Shown here: piece by piece, positions 8,999 through 17,659 of the stretch
How positions within the stretch are numbered: the stretch's first letter is position 1
How the letters are laid out: each line of letters starts with the position of its first letter
DNA from: Cytophagales bacterium
GTDB lineage: Bacteria; Bacteroidota; Bacteroidia; Cytophagales; Amoebophilaceae
Assembly: GCA_020629455.1 (NCBI GenBank)
Contig: JAHDDH010000001.1
Span: forward strand, 232,720 to 296,719
DNA length: 64,000 nucleotides
Direction of reading: 5' to 3'
Translations under genes and position numbers: made by a program
Notes under the pieces: generated by a model
The model's input: only the letters and a program-made list of their open reading frames with translations
What the model was told of the DNA's origin: nothing
The model's database searches: none

Positions 8999-9685
8999 AT
9001 GTTTGCCTCTTTTTTAGAAAATTTCAAATTATTTTTGAATGCTAAAAAAGAGCATTTTTTTTTTCTCAACATATTATGGAAGGGAGGATGGACAATGATT
9101 CCATTATTTTTACTCTCAGTGTATTGTTTATATATCATTATCAACCGTTATTATCTCTATGCTCCCATAATCAAAAAATCTTCAAAATACTTAGAAAGTA
9201 TTACTCAAAGTTTAGAACAAAATAAAAATAATCAAAGCAAAAAATATTTTTATCCTTCGTATTTGCCCATTGTGCAAATGATATCACAAGGAACAAAAAT
9301 ATGTACACATATTGACGAACTGGAAAAATGTATGGAAACCATCGGGCGAAGTGCTATTTTTTCTTTGGAAAAAAAAATTTATTTTTTAGGCACTATATCG
9401 GGTATAGCACCTATGATTGGTTTTTTAGGTACTGTTTTAGGCATGATCAAATCTTTCATTATTATTGCAAACGCTACACATACTGTTGCTCCTCAAATGC
9501 TCTCTAATGGTATTCATGAAGCAATGATTACTACTGCAACAGGTCTTACTATAGGCATTATCGCTCAATTATTTTATAATTATTTTGTGCTCAAAATTCA
9601 ATTGATTACACAGCATACCACTGACCTTGCACAAAAATTTATTTTTATATGGAAAAAAAAGTATTCATCTCACCTAAAAAAATGA
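8999..9685 (+). CDS. exbB: MotA/TolQ/ExbB proton channel family protein
   Basis: About 228 residues. Three membrane segments are visible: one near residues 25-50 after FLNILWKGGWTMIPLFLL, and two in the C-terminal half (IYFLGTISGIAPMIGFLGTV and ITTATGLTIGIIAQLFYNYF). The GFLGTVLGMI and TATGLTIGI patterns are family hallmarks. With ExbD it forms a proton channel that energises a TonB-like or TolA-like protein. I use the ATG at 8999; an in-frame TTG at 8993 is possible. ExbD follows after 6 bases. It could equally be called TolQ. Confidence 0.88.
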   Translation: MFASFLENFKLFLNAKKEHFFFLNILWKGGWTMIPLFLLSVYCLYIIINRYYLYAPIIKKSSKYLESITQSLEQNKNNQSKKYFYPSYLPIVQMISQGTKICTHIDELEKCMETIGRSAIFSLEKKIYFLGTISGIAPMIGFLGTVLGMIKSFIIIANATHTVAPQMLSNGIHEAMITTATGLTIGIIAQLFYNYFVLKIQLITQHTTDLAQKFIFIWKKKYSSHLKK

Positions 9686-9691
9686 GAATGT

Positions 9692-10102
9692 ATGCAGCTT
9701 CAAACTTCTAAAAAAAACATAAAAACAGGCTTTAATATGGCCTCAATGACAGATATTATTTTTTTACTGCTCTTGTTTTTTTTGTTGACTTCTACCTATA
9801 TTACTTCTGAAAGTATTTCTATAAATATACCTCAAAGTAATTACTCTAAACAAAATGTGTATCCAATCAGTCTGACTATTACTAAAGATTTAACCTATTT
9901 TCTCGAAAAAGAAGAGGTACCATATGAAAGCCTAGAAAAAAAAATAAAAGAAAAAATAAAAGAAAAAATAAAACCTACCCTTGCATTACGTATAGACAAA
10001 AATCTTCCCATTCAAAACATGATTCAAATAGCGAGCCTCACTCATAAGCTTCGCATGAAAATGGCCATCATTACAGTACCTGAAATTCCTTCTACTTTGT
10101 GA
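9692..10102 (+). CDS. exbD: ExbD/TolR family biopolymer transport protein
   Basis: A 136-residue single-pass protein. The segment FNMASMTDIIFLLLLFFLLTS carries the conserved, proton-conducting Asp at the start of the membrane helix, and a periplasmic domain follows. A 12-base unit is tandemly repeated about three times (9939-9974), giving the KEKIKEKIK stretch. It partners with the upstream ExbB. Its TGA stop overlaps the GTG start of the TonB-like gene, so the three genes form a tightly coupled operon. Confidence 0.9.
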   Translation: MQLQTSKKNIKTGFNMASMTDIIFLLLLFFLLTSTYITSESISINIPQSNYSKQNVYPISLTITKDLTYFLEKEEVPYESLEKKIKEKIKEKIKPTLALRIDKNLPIQNMIQIASLTHKLRMKMAIITVPEIPSTL

Positions 10103-10680
10103 AAAAAAAACGTGCATTATTTTTATCGCTGCTCATACATAGCATATTCCTATACATTCTAAAGTATGATATTAAAGAGTCAAAGTTGTTGCAAGAAAAT
10201 GTTTTTTATATGATAGATATCAACACTAAAGCAACAGAAGAAAAAAAAATAGAAAATAAAAAAAATAAGCCATACACAGCTATGCCACAAAAAAGAGACT
10301 CTATTATTTCAAAAAAAAGCCCTTCAAATACAATACAATCATTGAGAAAAAAAACTGACAAAACTTTTGTGAATCCTAAAGCATTACTCAAAAAAAAAAA
10401 TATTTCAAAAGCTACTTTAGTATTGGCAGGATGGCAATGGGAAAAAGCACCAAGTCCTCAAGACGAAACAAAAGAAAATGGAAAAATTGTATTTCAAATC
10501 AAAGTAGATGCTTGGGGAGAAATTATTGCTATTCGTACGATAGAAAAAACCGTTAGTAATTTTTTAGAAGAAAAATATAGACAAGCTTTAGAAGAAACCT
10601 TATTTTTAAAAGATGATGAAGAAAGAGAAAGCTCAGAAGAATCTGTAGGAAAAGTTACTTTTTTTATTGAAAGTAAATAA
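10099..10680 (+). CDS. TonB/TolA-like energy transducer
   Basis: A 193-residue protein starting at GTG, overlapping the exbD stop by four bases. It has an N-terminal membrane anchor (ALFLSLLIHSIFLYIL) that contains a conserved-looking Ser-His pair typical of TonB/TolA anchors. A lysine-rich extended region (residues 45-110) follows, then a C-terminal domain with GKIVFQIKVDAWGEIIAIRT and GKVTFFIESK, the usual pattern of Bacteroidota TonB-like C-termini. It should span the periplasm and transmit proton-motive force from ExbB-ExbD to the outer membrane. No TonB-dependent receptor is present in this window, so a Tol-like role is equally possible. Confidence 0.72.
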   Translation: MKKKRALFLSLLIHSIFLYILKYDIKESKLLQENVFYMIDINTKATEEKKIENKKNKPYTAMPQKRDSIISKKSPSNTIQSLRKKTDKTFVNPKALLKKKNISKATLVLAGWQWEKAPSPQDETKENGKIVFQIKVDAWGEIIAIRTIEKTVSNFLEEKYRQALEETLFLKDDEERESSEESVGKVTFFIESK

Positions 10681-10685
10681 AATAG

Positions 10686-10759
10686 CGATCTGAACGGGAC
10701 TCGAACCCGTGACCTCCTGCGTGACAGGCAGGCGTTCTAACCAACTGAACTACCAGACC
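10686..10759 (-). tRNA. tRNA-Asp (GTC)
   Basis: A 74-nucleotide cloverleaf on the minus strand. The acceptor GGTCTGG pairs with TCAGATC, the anticodon stem is CCTGC/GCAGG with loop CTGTCAC (anticodon GTC), and the T arm is ACGGG-TTCGAGT-CCCGT. The discriminator base is G, as expected for Asp. The 3' CCA is not encoded and must be added. Confidence 0.97.
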
Positions 10760-10785
10760 GAAATTTGATGACAAATATAATAAAA

Positions 10786-10810
10786 ATAAAATAAAATAAA
10801 ATAAAATAAA
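10786..10810. repeat. (ATAAA)5 microsatellite
   Basis: Five perfect tandem copies of the pentamer ATAAA, immediately upstream of accA (ATG at 10819). Such tracts can vary by slippage and change promoter spacing. Whether this one varies is unknown. Confidence 0.85.
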
Positions 10811-10818
10811 TTTTTACT

Positions 10819-11766
10819 ATGAGTGCTTTAGACTTTGAAAAACCAATCATTAAATTAGAAAAAGAATTAGAAAAATTAAAACAAAATTCTCAAAACACAG
10901 TCATTATCCAAAAATTGACCCTTGAAATAGACAATCTTAAAAAAGAAATTTTTAAAAACCTCACACGTTGGCAGCGTGTACAATTAGCCAGGCATCCACA
11001 AAGGCCTTATACACTCAATTATATAGAAAAAATTACCGAAGACTTTATTGCCATTTATGGTGATAGATTATTTGGTGATGATAAAGCTATTGTAGGAGGC
11101 CTTGGTACTATTCAGGGAAAAACAGTGATGATAATAGGTCATCAAAAAGGAAGAAATATAAATGAAAGAAAAAAAAGAAATTTTGGTATGCCAAATCCTG
11201 AAGGATATAGAAAAGCATTACGATTGATGAAATTAGCAGAAAAATTTAACAAACCCATTGTGACATTGATTGATACACCCGGTGCTTTTCCTGGAATAGA
11301 AGCAGAAGAAAGAGGGCAAGCAGAAGCCATTGCCAAAAATATTCAAACTATGTGTAGTTTAAAAGTGCCGGTGATTAACATCGTAATTGGCGAAGGTGCT
11401 TCTGGAGGAGCTTTAGGAATAGGTGTTGGCGATCGTATGCTCATGTTAGAAAATACTTGGTATTCTGTGATTGCTCCGGAGTCATGCTCTGCGATTCTTT
11501 GGAAAGGGTGGGAGTATAAAGAGCAAGCAGCTGAATCTTTAAAATTAACAGCTCAAGATATGCTTGCACAAAAAATGATTGACGAAATTATTCCAGAACC
11601 GTTAGGAGGAGCCCATCGAAATATAGATGCAATAGCGCTTACTGTAAAAAAAAAAATTATACAGTATCTTCAAGAATTAGAAAATATGGATGTGGCAGAA
11701 AGAGTCTTTAAAAGAATAAAAAAATGGAGCTGTTTCGATCATGGTTTTTTATATCCTGAAAAATAA
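10819..11766 (+). CDS. accA: acetyl-CoA carboxylase carboxyltransferase subunit alpha
   Basis: AccA transfers the carboxyl group from carboxybiotin to acetyl-CoA together with AccD, giving malonyl-CoA for fatty-acid synthesis. The 315-residue length fits the family (about 319). Motifs include a helical N-terminus, [39 protein letters not shown] and [18 protein letters not shown], including the oxyanion-hole glycines. accB, accC and accD are not in this window. The gene follows a divergent tRNA-Asp and an ATAAA repeat. Confidence 0.96.
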   Translation: MSALDFEKPIIKLEKELEKLKQNSQNTVIIQKLTLEIDNLKKEIFKNLTRWQRVQLARHPQRPYTLNYIEKITEDFIAIYGDRLFGDDKAIVGGLGTIQGKTVMIIGHQKGRNINERKKRNFGMPNPEGYRKALRLMKLAEKFNKPIVTLIDTPGAFPGIEAEERGQAEAIAKNIQTMCSLKVPVINIVIGEGASGGALGIGVGDRMLMLENTWYSVIAPESCSAILWKGWEYKEQAAESLKLTAQDMLAQKMIDEIIPEPLGGAHRNIDAIALTVKKKIIQYLQELENMDVAERVFKRIKKWSCFDHGFLYPEK

Positions 11767-11813
11767 ATAGTATGATATAAGAACAATGCCTGTGGGATTA
11801 CTAGGAGTAGGAT

Positions 11814-11843
11814 AAAAATGATTTTTATCGAATGATCATTTTT
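11814..11843. terminator. candidate bidirectional terminator between accA and glyS
   Basis: Perfect 9-base arms (AAAAATGAT at 11814-11822, ATCATTTTT at 11835-11843) surround a 12-base loop in the convergent accA/glyS gap. The arms themselves supply T-tracts on both strands. Outer complementary bases (GTAGGA near 11806 and TCCTAC near 11880) could enclose it in a longer stem. It is inferred from structure and the convergent position. Confidence 0.45.
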
Positions 11844-11931
11844 TGATATTAGAAAAAGAAATTTTTATTTGTTGTTTAGTCCTACGCCATATATAATTAA
11901 ATTAGAAATATTTTTGAAAAATAAAATTATC

Positions 11932-13362
11932 CTAAATTTTTTTGATTTTTGATTGTAACCATTGAGCTATTTTTGTTATATGGATTCTTTCTTGTTTGAG
12001 TGTATCTCTGTCTCGAATCGTGATGGTATCATTAATCAAAGTTTCATAATCTACTGTCATACAGTAAGGTGTACCAATTAAATCTTGCCTTGTATAGCGT
12101 TTACCAATGCTTTGTGAGGCATCATAATGTACTTTATAATGATATTTTAAATCATCAAAAATTTTTTTTGCTTTTTCTGGCAGACCATCTTTTTTTACCA
12201 AAGGAAGTATGGCAGCTTTTATAGGCGCTAGCAAAATAGGCAATTGAAGATATAGTCTATTTTTTTCATTGTTTATTTCTTGTTGATAGGCATTACACAA
12301 AACCATCAAAAATAGCCGATCACAACCTACAGAAGTCTCAACTACATAAGGTGTATAGTTTTTTTGTTCTCGAGCATCAAAATATTGTAGTTTTTTTTTG
12401 GTTGCTTGAGCATGATTTTGTAAATCAAAATCTGTTCTAGAATGTATACCTTCTATTTCTTTGGTTCCAAAAGGAAAGTCATAGTTAATATCCACTGCTT
12501 TATTGGCATAATGTGCTAAATGATCGTGTGGTTTTACTTTTAAGTTTTGAGGATCAATTCCTAAATGGACATACCATTGGAGTCGTTGTTCTTGCCAATA
12601 ATCAAACCACTGAAGCTCTGTACCAGGTTTTACAAAAAATTGCATTTCCATTTGTTCAAATTCTCGCATACGAAATACAAATTGTCGGGCAATAATTTCA
12701 TTACGAAATGCTTTGCCTATTTGTGCAATCCCAAAAGGAATTTTCATCCGTGTTGATTTTTGCACATTTAAAAAATTCACAAAAATTCCTTGTGCTGTTT
12801 CAGGTCTTAAATATAGTGTGTTAGCTTCTTCATTTAAAGCGCCTGTTTTGGTTTGAAACATGAGATTAAAAGCCCGTACAGGTGTCCAATGAGCTGATTT
12901 TGCTACTGGACATTGGATATTATTTTTAGTTAATAACGTATGTAATTGATCATAATTTTTTGTTTGTATGGCATATTGCATACTCTTTAGAAGATTTTCT
13001 GCTGTTTTTGATTGTTTTTTTTGGATTAAAATTTCTGCATGTTGTTCGATTAATATATCCACACGATATCTTTTTTGAGAATCTAAATTATCTACTAAAA
13101 TGTCATGAAAATGATCTACATGTCCAGAAGATTGCCATACTTTTGGGTGCATACCAATGGCTGTATCAATGCCTACAATATTTTCTTTCCATTGCGTCAT
13201 AGTTTTCCACCAAATGTTTTGGATATTTTTTTTAAGTGCTACGCCGTAAGGACCATAGTCATAAAATGACTGTAAGCCATTATAGATTTCGCTGGAAGGG
13301 TACACAAAACCATAGGTTTTGGCATGTGCGATGATTTTTTTCAAAAGATTATCTTGCTCCAA
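11932..13362 (-). CDS. glyS: glycyl-tRNA synthetase (single-chain, dimeric type)
   Basis: A 476-residue class II synthetase of the single-chain (alpha2) type, not the two-subunit alpha2beta2 type. It begins with KKIIAHAKTYGFVYPSSEIY and has YGPYGVALKKNI, RPETAQGIFVNF, GKAFRNEI (motif 2), EQMEMQFFV and a C-terminal anticodon-binding domain (residues about 385-476) with RYTRQDLIGTPYCMTVD. It charges tRNA-Gly. The catalytic motifs look intact. Confidence 0.96.
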   Translation of the reverse strand: MEQDNLLKKIIAHAKTYGFVYPSSEIYNGLQSFYDYGPYGVALKKNIQNIWWKTMTQWKENIVGIDTAIGMHPKVWQSSGHVDHFHDILVDNLDSQKRYRVDILIEQHAEILIQKKQSKTAENLLKSMQYAIQTKNYDQLHTLLTKNNIQCPVAKSAHWTPVRAFNLMFQTKTGALNEEANTLYLRPETAQGIFVNFLNVQKSTRMKIPFGIAQIGKAFRNEIIARQFVFRMREFEQMEMQFFVKPGTELQWFDYWQEQRLQWYVHLGIDPQNLKVKPHDHLAHYANKAVDINYDFPFGTKEIEGIHSRTDFDLQNHAQATKKKLQYFDAREQKNYTPYVVETSVGCDRLFLMVLCNAYQQEINNEKNRLYLQLPILLAPIKAAILPLVKKDGLPEKAKKIFDDLKYHYKVHYDASQSIGKRYTRQDLIGTPYCMTVDYETLINDTITIRDRDTLKQERIHITKIAQWLQSKIKKI

Positions 13363-13390
13363 AGTATTTTTATTGATATTTTATTTCAAC

Positions 13391-13432
13391 AGGATAGTTT
13401 TTGTATAATTAGGATAATTTAATAACTATCCT
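13391..13432 (-). other. inverted repeat at the sufB 3' end
   Basis: Nine-base perfect arms (13391-13399 and 13424-13432) with a 24-base AT-rich loop overlap the last codons and stop of sufB. On the sufB transcript it could be a weak terminator or mRNA 3' stabiliser, but no T-run follows directly. Confidence 0.3.
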
Positions 13433-14874
13433 ACGCTTCCTTCTAGGGTAAGGGCTAATAATTTTTGTGCTTCTACAGCAAATTCCATCGGCAGTTGATG
13501 TAATACTTCTTTACAATAGCCATTGATGATCAAAGCGGCTGCTTTTTCATTATCAATGCCGCGTTGTTTACAATAAAAAAGTTGGTCTTCGCCTATTTTA
13601 GAAGTAGTTGCTTCATGTTCTATAATAGCAGTGGTGTTTCTAGATTCAATGTAAGGAAAGGTATTGGCACTGCATTGATTGCCGATCAAAAGTGAATCGC
13701 ATTGAGAAAAATTACGAGCATGCTGGGCATTTTTGACCATTTTGACTAAACCTCTGTAGCTATTATGACTTTTGCCTGCTGAAATTCCTTTGGATATAAT
13801 TTTACTTTTGGTGTGTTTGCCTAAGTGAATCATTTTAGTGCCTGTGTCTGCTTGTTGTTTGTGTTTGGTAATGGCTACAGAATAAAATTCCCCTATAGAA
13901 TGGTCTCCTTGTAAAATACAACTGGGATACTTCCAAGTAATGGAAGATCCTGTTTCTACTTGCGTCCAGGCAATTTTTGCATGATCTCCTGCACATATTC
14001 CTCTTTTAGTCACAAAATTATAAATTCCTCCTTTGCCATTTTCATCTCCTGGATACCAGTTTTGTACAGTAGAATATTTTACCTCTGCGTTTTTGGCAGC
14101 ATGAATTTCTACTACAGCGGCATGTAATTGGTTTTCATCTCGCATAGGGGCTGTACATCCTTCTAAATAACTTACATAAGATCCCTCTTCTGCAATAATT
14201 AGAGTTCTTTCAAATTGCCCTGTATTAGCAGCATTGATGCGAAAATATGTAGATAACTCCATCGGACATTTTACATTTTTGGGGATGTAACAAAAAGAAC
14301 CATCTGTAAACACTGCTGAGTTAAGCGCTGCAAAATAGTTGTCTGTCATAGGAACAACGGTTCCTAAATATTTTTGTACAAGTGCAGGGTATTTTTGTAC
14401 AGCCTCGCTAAAAGAACAAAACAAAATTCCTTTTTTATGCAAGGTTTCTTTAAAAGTAGTGGCTACTGATACACTGTCTAATACTGCATCTACTGCAACA
14501 CCTGTCAGCCTTTTTTGTTCGAAGATAGGAATGCCTAGCTTATCAAAAGTTTTTTTTAGCTCAGGGTCAATTTCATCGAGACTATTATATTTTTTTTGTT
14601 TTTTAGGAGCTGAATAATAAATAATGTCTTGATAGTTAATCGGAGCATACTGGATATTGGCCCATTTTGGTGTTGCTAATTTTTTCCAATGTGCATATGC
14701 CTTCAATCGCCAGGAGAGAAGCCATGTAGGTTCTTTTTTTTTTTTTGAAATTATAGTGATTACCTCTTCATTGAGTCCTTTGTCCAGTGTATCAGCTGCT
14801 ATATTGCTGACAAATCCATATTTATATTTTTCATGGGCAATTTGTTCGATCAGTGCATGGTCGTCTTGAGGCAT
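13426..14874 (-). CDS. sufB: Fe-S cluster assembly protein SufB
   Basis: A 482-residue SufB, the scaffold that builds iron-sulphur clusters with SufC and SufD. Motifs include [55 protein letters not shown], the C-terminal core residues [20 protein letters not shown], and [21 protein letters not shown]. The conserved Cys and Glu residues of the family are present. sufC, sufD and sufS are not adjacent, although they normally follow sufB in Bacteroidota, so the operon has been split. Clients in this window include MutY, MtaB and probably complex I. A run of 13 T (14734-14746) encodes lysines. Confidence 0.96.
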   Translation of the reverse strand: MPQDDHALIEQIAHEKYKYGFVSNIAADTLDKGLNEEVITIISKKKKEPTWLLSWRLKAYAHWKKLATPKWANIQYAPINYQDIIYYSAPKKQKKYNSLDEIDPELKKTFDKLGIPIFEQKRLTGVAVDAVLDSVSVATTFKETLHKKGILFCSFSEAVQKYPALVQKYLGTVVPMTDNYFAALNSAVFTDGSFCYIPKNVKCPMELSTYFRINAANTGQFERTLIIAEEGSYVSYLEGCTAPMRDENQLHAAVVEIHAAKNAEVKYSTVQNWYPGDENGKGGIYNFVTKRGICAGDHAKIAWTQVETGSSITWKYPSCILQGDHSIGEFYSVAITKHKQQADTGTKMIHLGKHTKSKIISKGISAGKSHNSYRGLVKMVKNAQHARNFSQCDSLLIGNQCSANTFPYIESRNTTAIIEHEATTSKIGEDQLFYCKQRGIDNEKAAALIINGYCKEVLHQLPMEFAVEAQKLLALTLEGSVG

Positions 14875-14892
14875 ATGAAAGTTTTTTGAAAA

Positions 14893-15927
14893 TTAATGAA
14901 GTATTCCTGCTTTTTTTTTTGCTTTTGTTTGTAGATGTACGGGTACTTTTTTAAGATAGGTGGGATTTTTGTAGAGAAAAGATTTTTGTGATTGTACCCA
15001 TGTTTCATAGGCTTCTGGTTCAAGCACTTTGACAATCATCTTCATTGAAAAATGACCTCTTCCACAAATTTCAGCACAAGCAAGTTCAAAATTAAAATTT
15101 TTGTTTTGCAATGACTCTCGCATGTCTTCTGTACTTTTATTGGGAATAAACCAAAATCTTGTAGGCATACCGGGTACTGCATCCATTTTGACACGAAAAT
15201 GGGGTAAATAAACACTGTGTAATACATCTTTGGATCTTATTTTAAATAGAACAGGCTTTCCTTTAGGTAAATACAACACATTAGAAACAAAATTATCAAA
15301 AGAATTTTCATCGTTAAAATCAATACCCAATTCATTGACAGGGTCTATCAAACGATAATCATAAGCTCCTAGTTTTTTGCTTTTTCCTGGATATCGTGCT
15401 TTCCAAGAAAATTGCTGTCCTACAATTTCGATAACAGTGGTATTTTTAATACTTTCTTTTGGTGGCTGAGTAATGGTGTTCCATAATTTAAGGCCAAAAA
15501 ACATTAACACAGTGAGTACAAGAGTAGGGATAATTGTCCAAAAAATTTCAAGTGTAAGATTGCCTGTATGATAAGTTGCTTTTTTTTTTTGTTGAAAACG
15601 ATATTTGTGTGAAAAAAAGAAAAGAAGAGTTTGTGTGGTGATGAAGACAATACCTGTGACAACCGTTGTAATCCAAAATAATCGATCCATCAAAACTCCA
15701 TGTACAGAGGCTACTGGCAAAGTGTATTGCGAAAATCTGGTGTAGGAATACCAAAAAAATATAGCAAGTCCGATGATTAAAAATGAAAGTAGGAGAGAGG
15801 CTTGTTGGTTGTTATTATTTTTTGGCGGGGATTTTTTTTTTTGTAATAGCTGTAATAATTTGAATAATAATACACTAGCAACCAGTACTAGAGCGCCTAT
15901 AATGATAATGAGGGCTATTTTGAACAT
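14893..15927 (-). CDS. coxB: cytochrome c oxidase subunit II
   Basis: A 344-residue subunit with an N-terminal membrane segment (residues 1-25), two further helices (about 48-65 and 88-108) and another near 125-148, then a periplasmic cupredoxin domain. The CuA site is complete: a His in DVLHSVYLPHFRVKMD, and CAEICGRGHFSM giving Cys-x3-Cys-x3-His-x2-Met. It passes electrons from cytochrome c to the oxidase core. The extra N-terminal helices are usual for Bacteroidota. Subunit I is not in the window; two subunit III genes are at 39-40 kb. Confidence 0.94.
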   Translation of the reverse strand: MFKIALIIIIGALVLVASVLLFKLLQLLQKKKSPPKNNNNQQASLLLSFLIIGLAIFFWYSYTRFSQYTLPVASVHGVLMDRLFWITTVVTGIVFITTQTLLFFFSHKYRFQQKKKATYHTGNLTLEIFWTIIPTLVLTVLMFFGLKLWNTITQPPKESIKNTTVIEIVGQQFSWKARYPGKSKKLGAYDYRLIDPVNELGIDFNDENSFDNFVSNVLYLPKGKPVLFKIRSKDVLHSVYLPHFRVKMDAVPGMPTRFWFIPNKSTEDMRESLQNKNFNFELACAEICGRGHFSMKMIVKVLEPEAYETWVQSQKSFLYKNPTYLKKVPVHLQTKAKKKAGILH

Positions 15928-15982
15928 GTATTTTTTTAGATAATCCGTCGACTGGTCGCTAATTTAAAGAAAAAATTACGTT

Positions 15983-16534
15983 TCAAAGAATTATTTTTTT
16001 GATACTGTAAAACCCTATGCTTCCCATGAGTATACCTATCATCATTCCTGCTAAAATATCTCCAGGATAATGTACTCCTACATAAATTCTACTGTAGCTA
16101 ACAAGTAAAACCCAAAGCAAAAGTATTTTTTTAATGTTTTTTTTGGGTGGAAAAATCCATCCTAAAAAAGTAGCTACACCAGCGGTGTTGGCTGCATGGG
16201 AAGATGGAAATCCATATAAACCGCTACCACCACAGCCTTTTACAAAATGAAAATCTAGTAAAGAAAAATAATGACAAGGCCTTAAACGAGCAAAATATGG
16301 TTTTAAAATAGAAGATGTGTATTGATCACAACAAAAAATTATCCAAATAATTATCATAAAAATGATCCAGAATTTTTGACGGAAATATTTAAAAATTAAA
16401 AATAACAACCAGCTGTAGAATGGTAAATAATAAATGGGATTAGATGAAGTAATGAAATACATCATTTGATCTAAATATGGAGTATGTAGATTATTGAAAA
16501 ATAAAAATAATGTTTCATCTAATTTTTGTATCAT
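15983..16534 (-). CDS. PAP2-family membrane phosphatase
   Basis: A 183-residue integral membrane protein with the three phosphatase motifs of the PAP2 superfamily: KPYFARLRP, FPSSHAANT and SRIYVGVHYPGD. The catalytic His residues and Arg/Asp are present. Members act on undecaprenyl pyrophosphate, phosphatidate or lipid A phosphates. Given the retained envelope genes, undecaprenyl-diphosphate recycling is a fair guess, but the substrate cannot be decided. It is divergent from thiD by 52 bases. Confidence 0.88.
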   Translation of the reverse strand: MIQKLDETLFLFFNNLHTPYLDQMMYFITSSNPIYYLPFYSWLLFLIFKYFRQKFWIIFMIIIWIIFCCDQYTSSILKPYFARLRPCHYFSLLDFHFVKGCGGSGLYGFPSSHAANTAGVATFLGWIFPPKKNIKKILLLWVLLVSYSRIYVGVHYPGDILAGMMIGILMGSIGFYSIKKIIL

Positions 16535-16586
16535 ACAAATTGAATTTTTAACCTGAAATAATTCATTGTTTATTTATTGACACGAT

Positions 16587-17414
16587 ATGCATCAAACGAC
16601 AAAGAAAAAAAAAAGTGTGTTGACCATTGCAGGATTTGACGGTTCTGGAGGGGCTGGTATCCAAGCAGATATTAAAACTATTACAGCATTACACGGATAT
16701 GCTACTTCTGTACTAACAGCCCTGCCTGTGCAAAACACGACAGGTGTACGCAATTGCTATGCCCTGCCTGCATTGTCTATAGAAGAGCAATTATATACTA
16801 TTTTTGAAGATATTCAACCGCAAGCTATTAAAATAGGCATGTTATTCAATAGTCAAGTCATTGGCATTGTATCTGATTTTTTAAAAAAAAATGCCCAAAA
16901 TATACCTATCGTAGTAGATCCTGTAATGGTAGCTAATAGTGGAGATACATTATTGGAAGCAGAAGCTATTGCCCTTTTGACAGAGTCTATTTTGCCTTTG
17001 GCAACAATTATTACCCCTAACATACCAGAAGCAAAAGTGTTGACTCAACAAGTGATTAATCATCAAGAGGATATGATTCAAGTGGCAAAGTCATTATACA
17101 ATTTGTTACCAGGGGTAGCTATTTATCTCAAAGGAGGACATTTGAATTTTAATGATATGGCTACTGACTTATTAGTTTTTCAAGACAAAATTACTTGGCT
17201 AGAAAAGCCTTTTTTAGCAACTAAAAATACCCATGGTACAGGTTGTACATTATCAGCAGCTATGGCTATTTTTTTAGCACAAGGGCAAACTATCACAACT
17301 GCGTGTAAACAAGCAAAAGATTATTTACAAAAAGCCTTGACTTCTGGTAGTCAATATACAATAGGTAAAGGTGCAGGGCCGTTGGATCATTTTTTTCATC
17401 TTACAAAAAATTAA
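16587..17414 (+). CDS. thiD: hydroxymethylpyrimidine/phosphomethylpyrimidine kinase (ThiD; possibly a pyridoxal kinase)
   Basis: A 275-residue ribokinase-fold kinase. It starts VLTIAGFDGSGGAGIQADIKT, the ThiD/PdxK signature, with VVDPVMVANSGD in the middle and the catalytic ATP-anion-hole NTHGTGCTLSAAMA near the C-terminus. ThiD phosphorylates hydroxymethylpyrimidine twice in thiamine synthesis; many ThiD homologues also phosphorylate pyridoxal or pyridoxine. No other thi gene or TPP riboswitch is visible nearby, so vitamin B6 salvage is a real alternative. Confidence 0.9.
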   Translation: MHQTTKKKKSVLTIAGFDGSGGAGIQADIKTITALHGYATSVLTALPVQNTTGVRNCYALPALSIEEQLYTIFEDIQPQAIKIGMLFNSQVIGIVSDFLKKNAQNIPIVVDPVMVANSGDTLLEAEAIALLTESILPLATIITPNIPEAKVLTQQVINHQEDMIQVAKSLYNLLPGVAIYLKGGHLNFNDMATDLLVFQDKITWLEKPFLATKNTHGTGCTLSAAMAIFLAQGQTITTACKQAKDYLQKALTSGSQYTIGKGAGPLDHFFHLTKN

Positions 17415-17659
17415 AAAATGGTTTTGACTAAAAAATGTTCAAAAATATTATCCAAAATACTGTGTGTTTATGAAAGCACAATGTCAGTAAATTATGTATG
17501 GTTTGGAAGGAAAAACAATTACAGTCAAAAGTTACTTATAGAACATTGGCTGTAGTAGAGGAAAAGGATATCATCGTATGATTTTTTAATGGATCAATTA
17601 TGAATATTGTAGTAAGAAAAATGAATAGTTACGATGGAAATCAAAAATAAGAAATCAGT

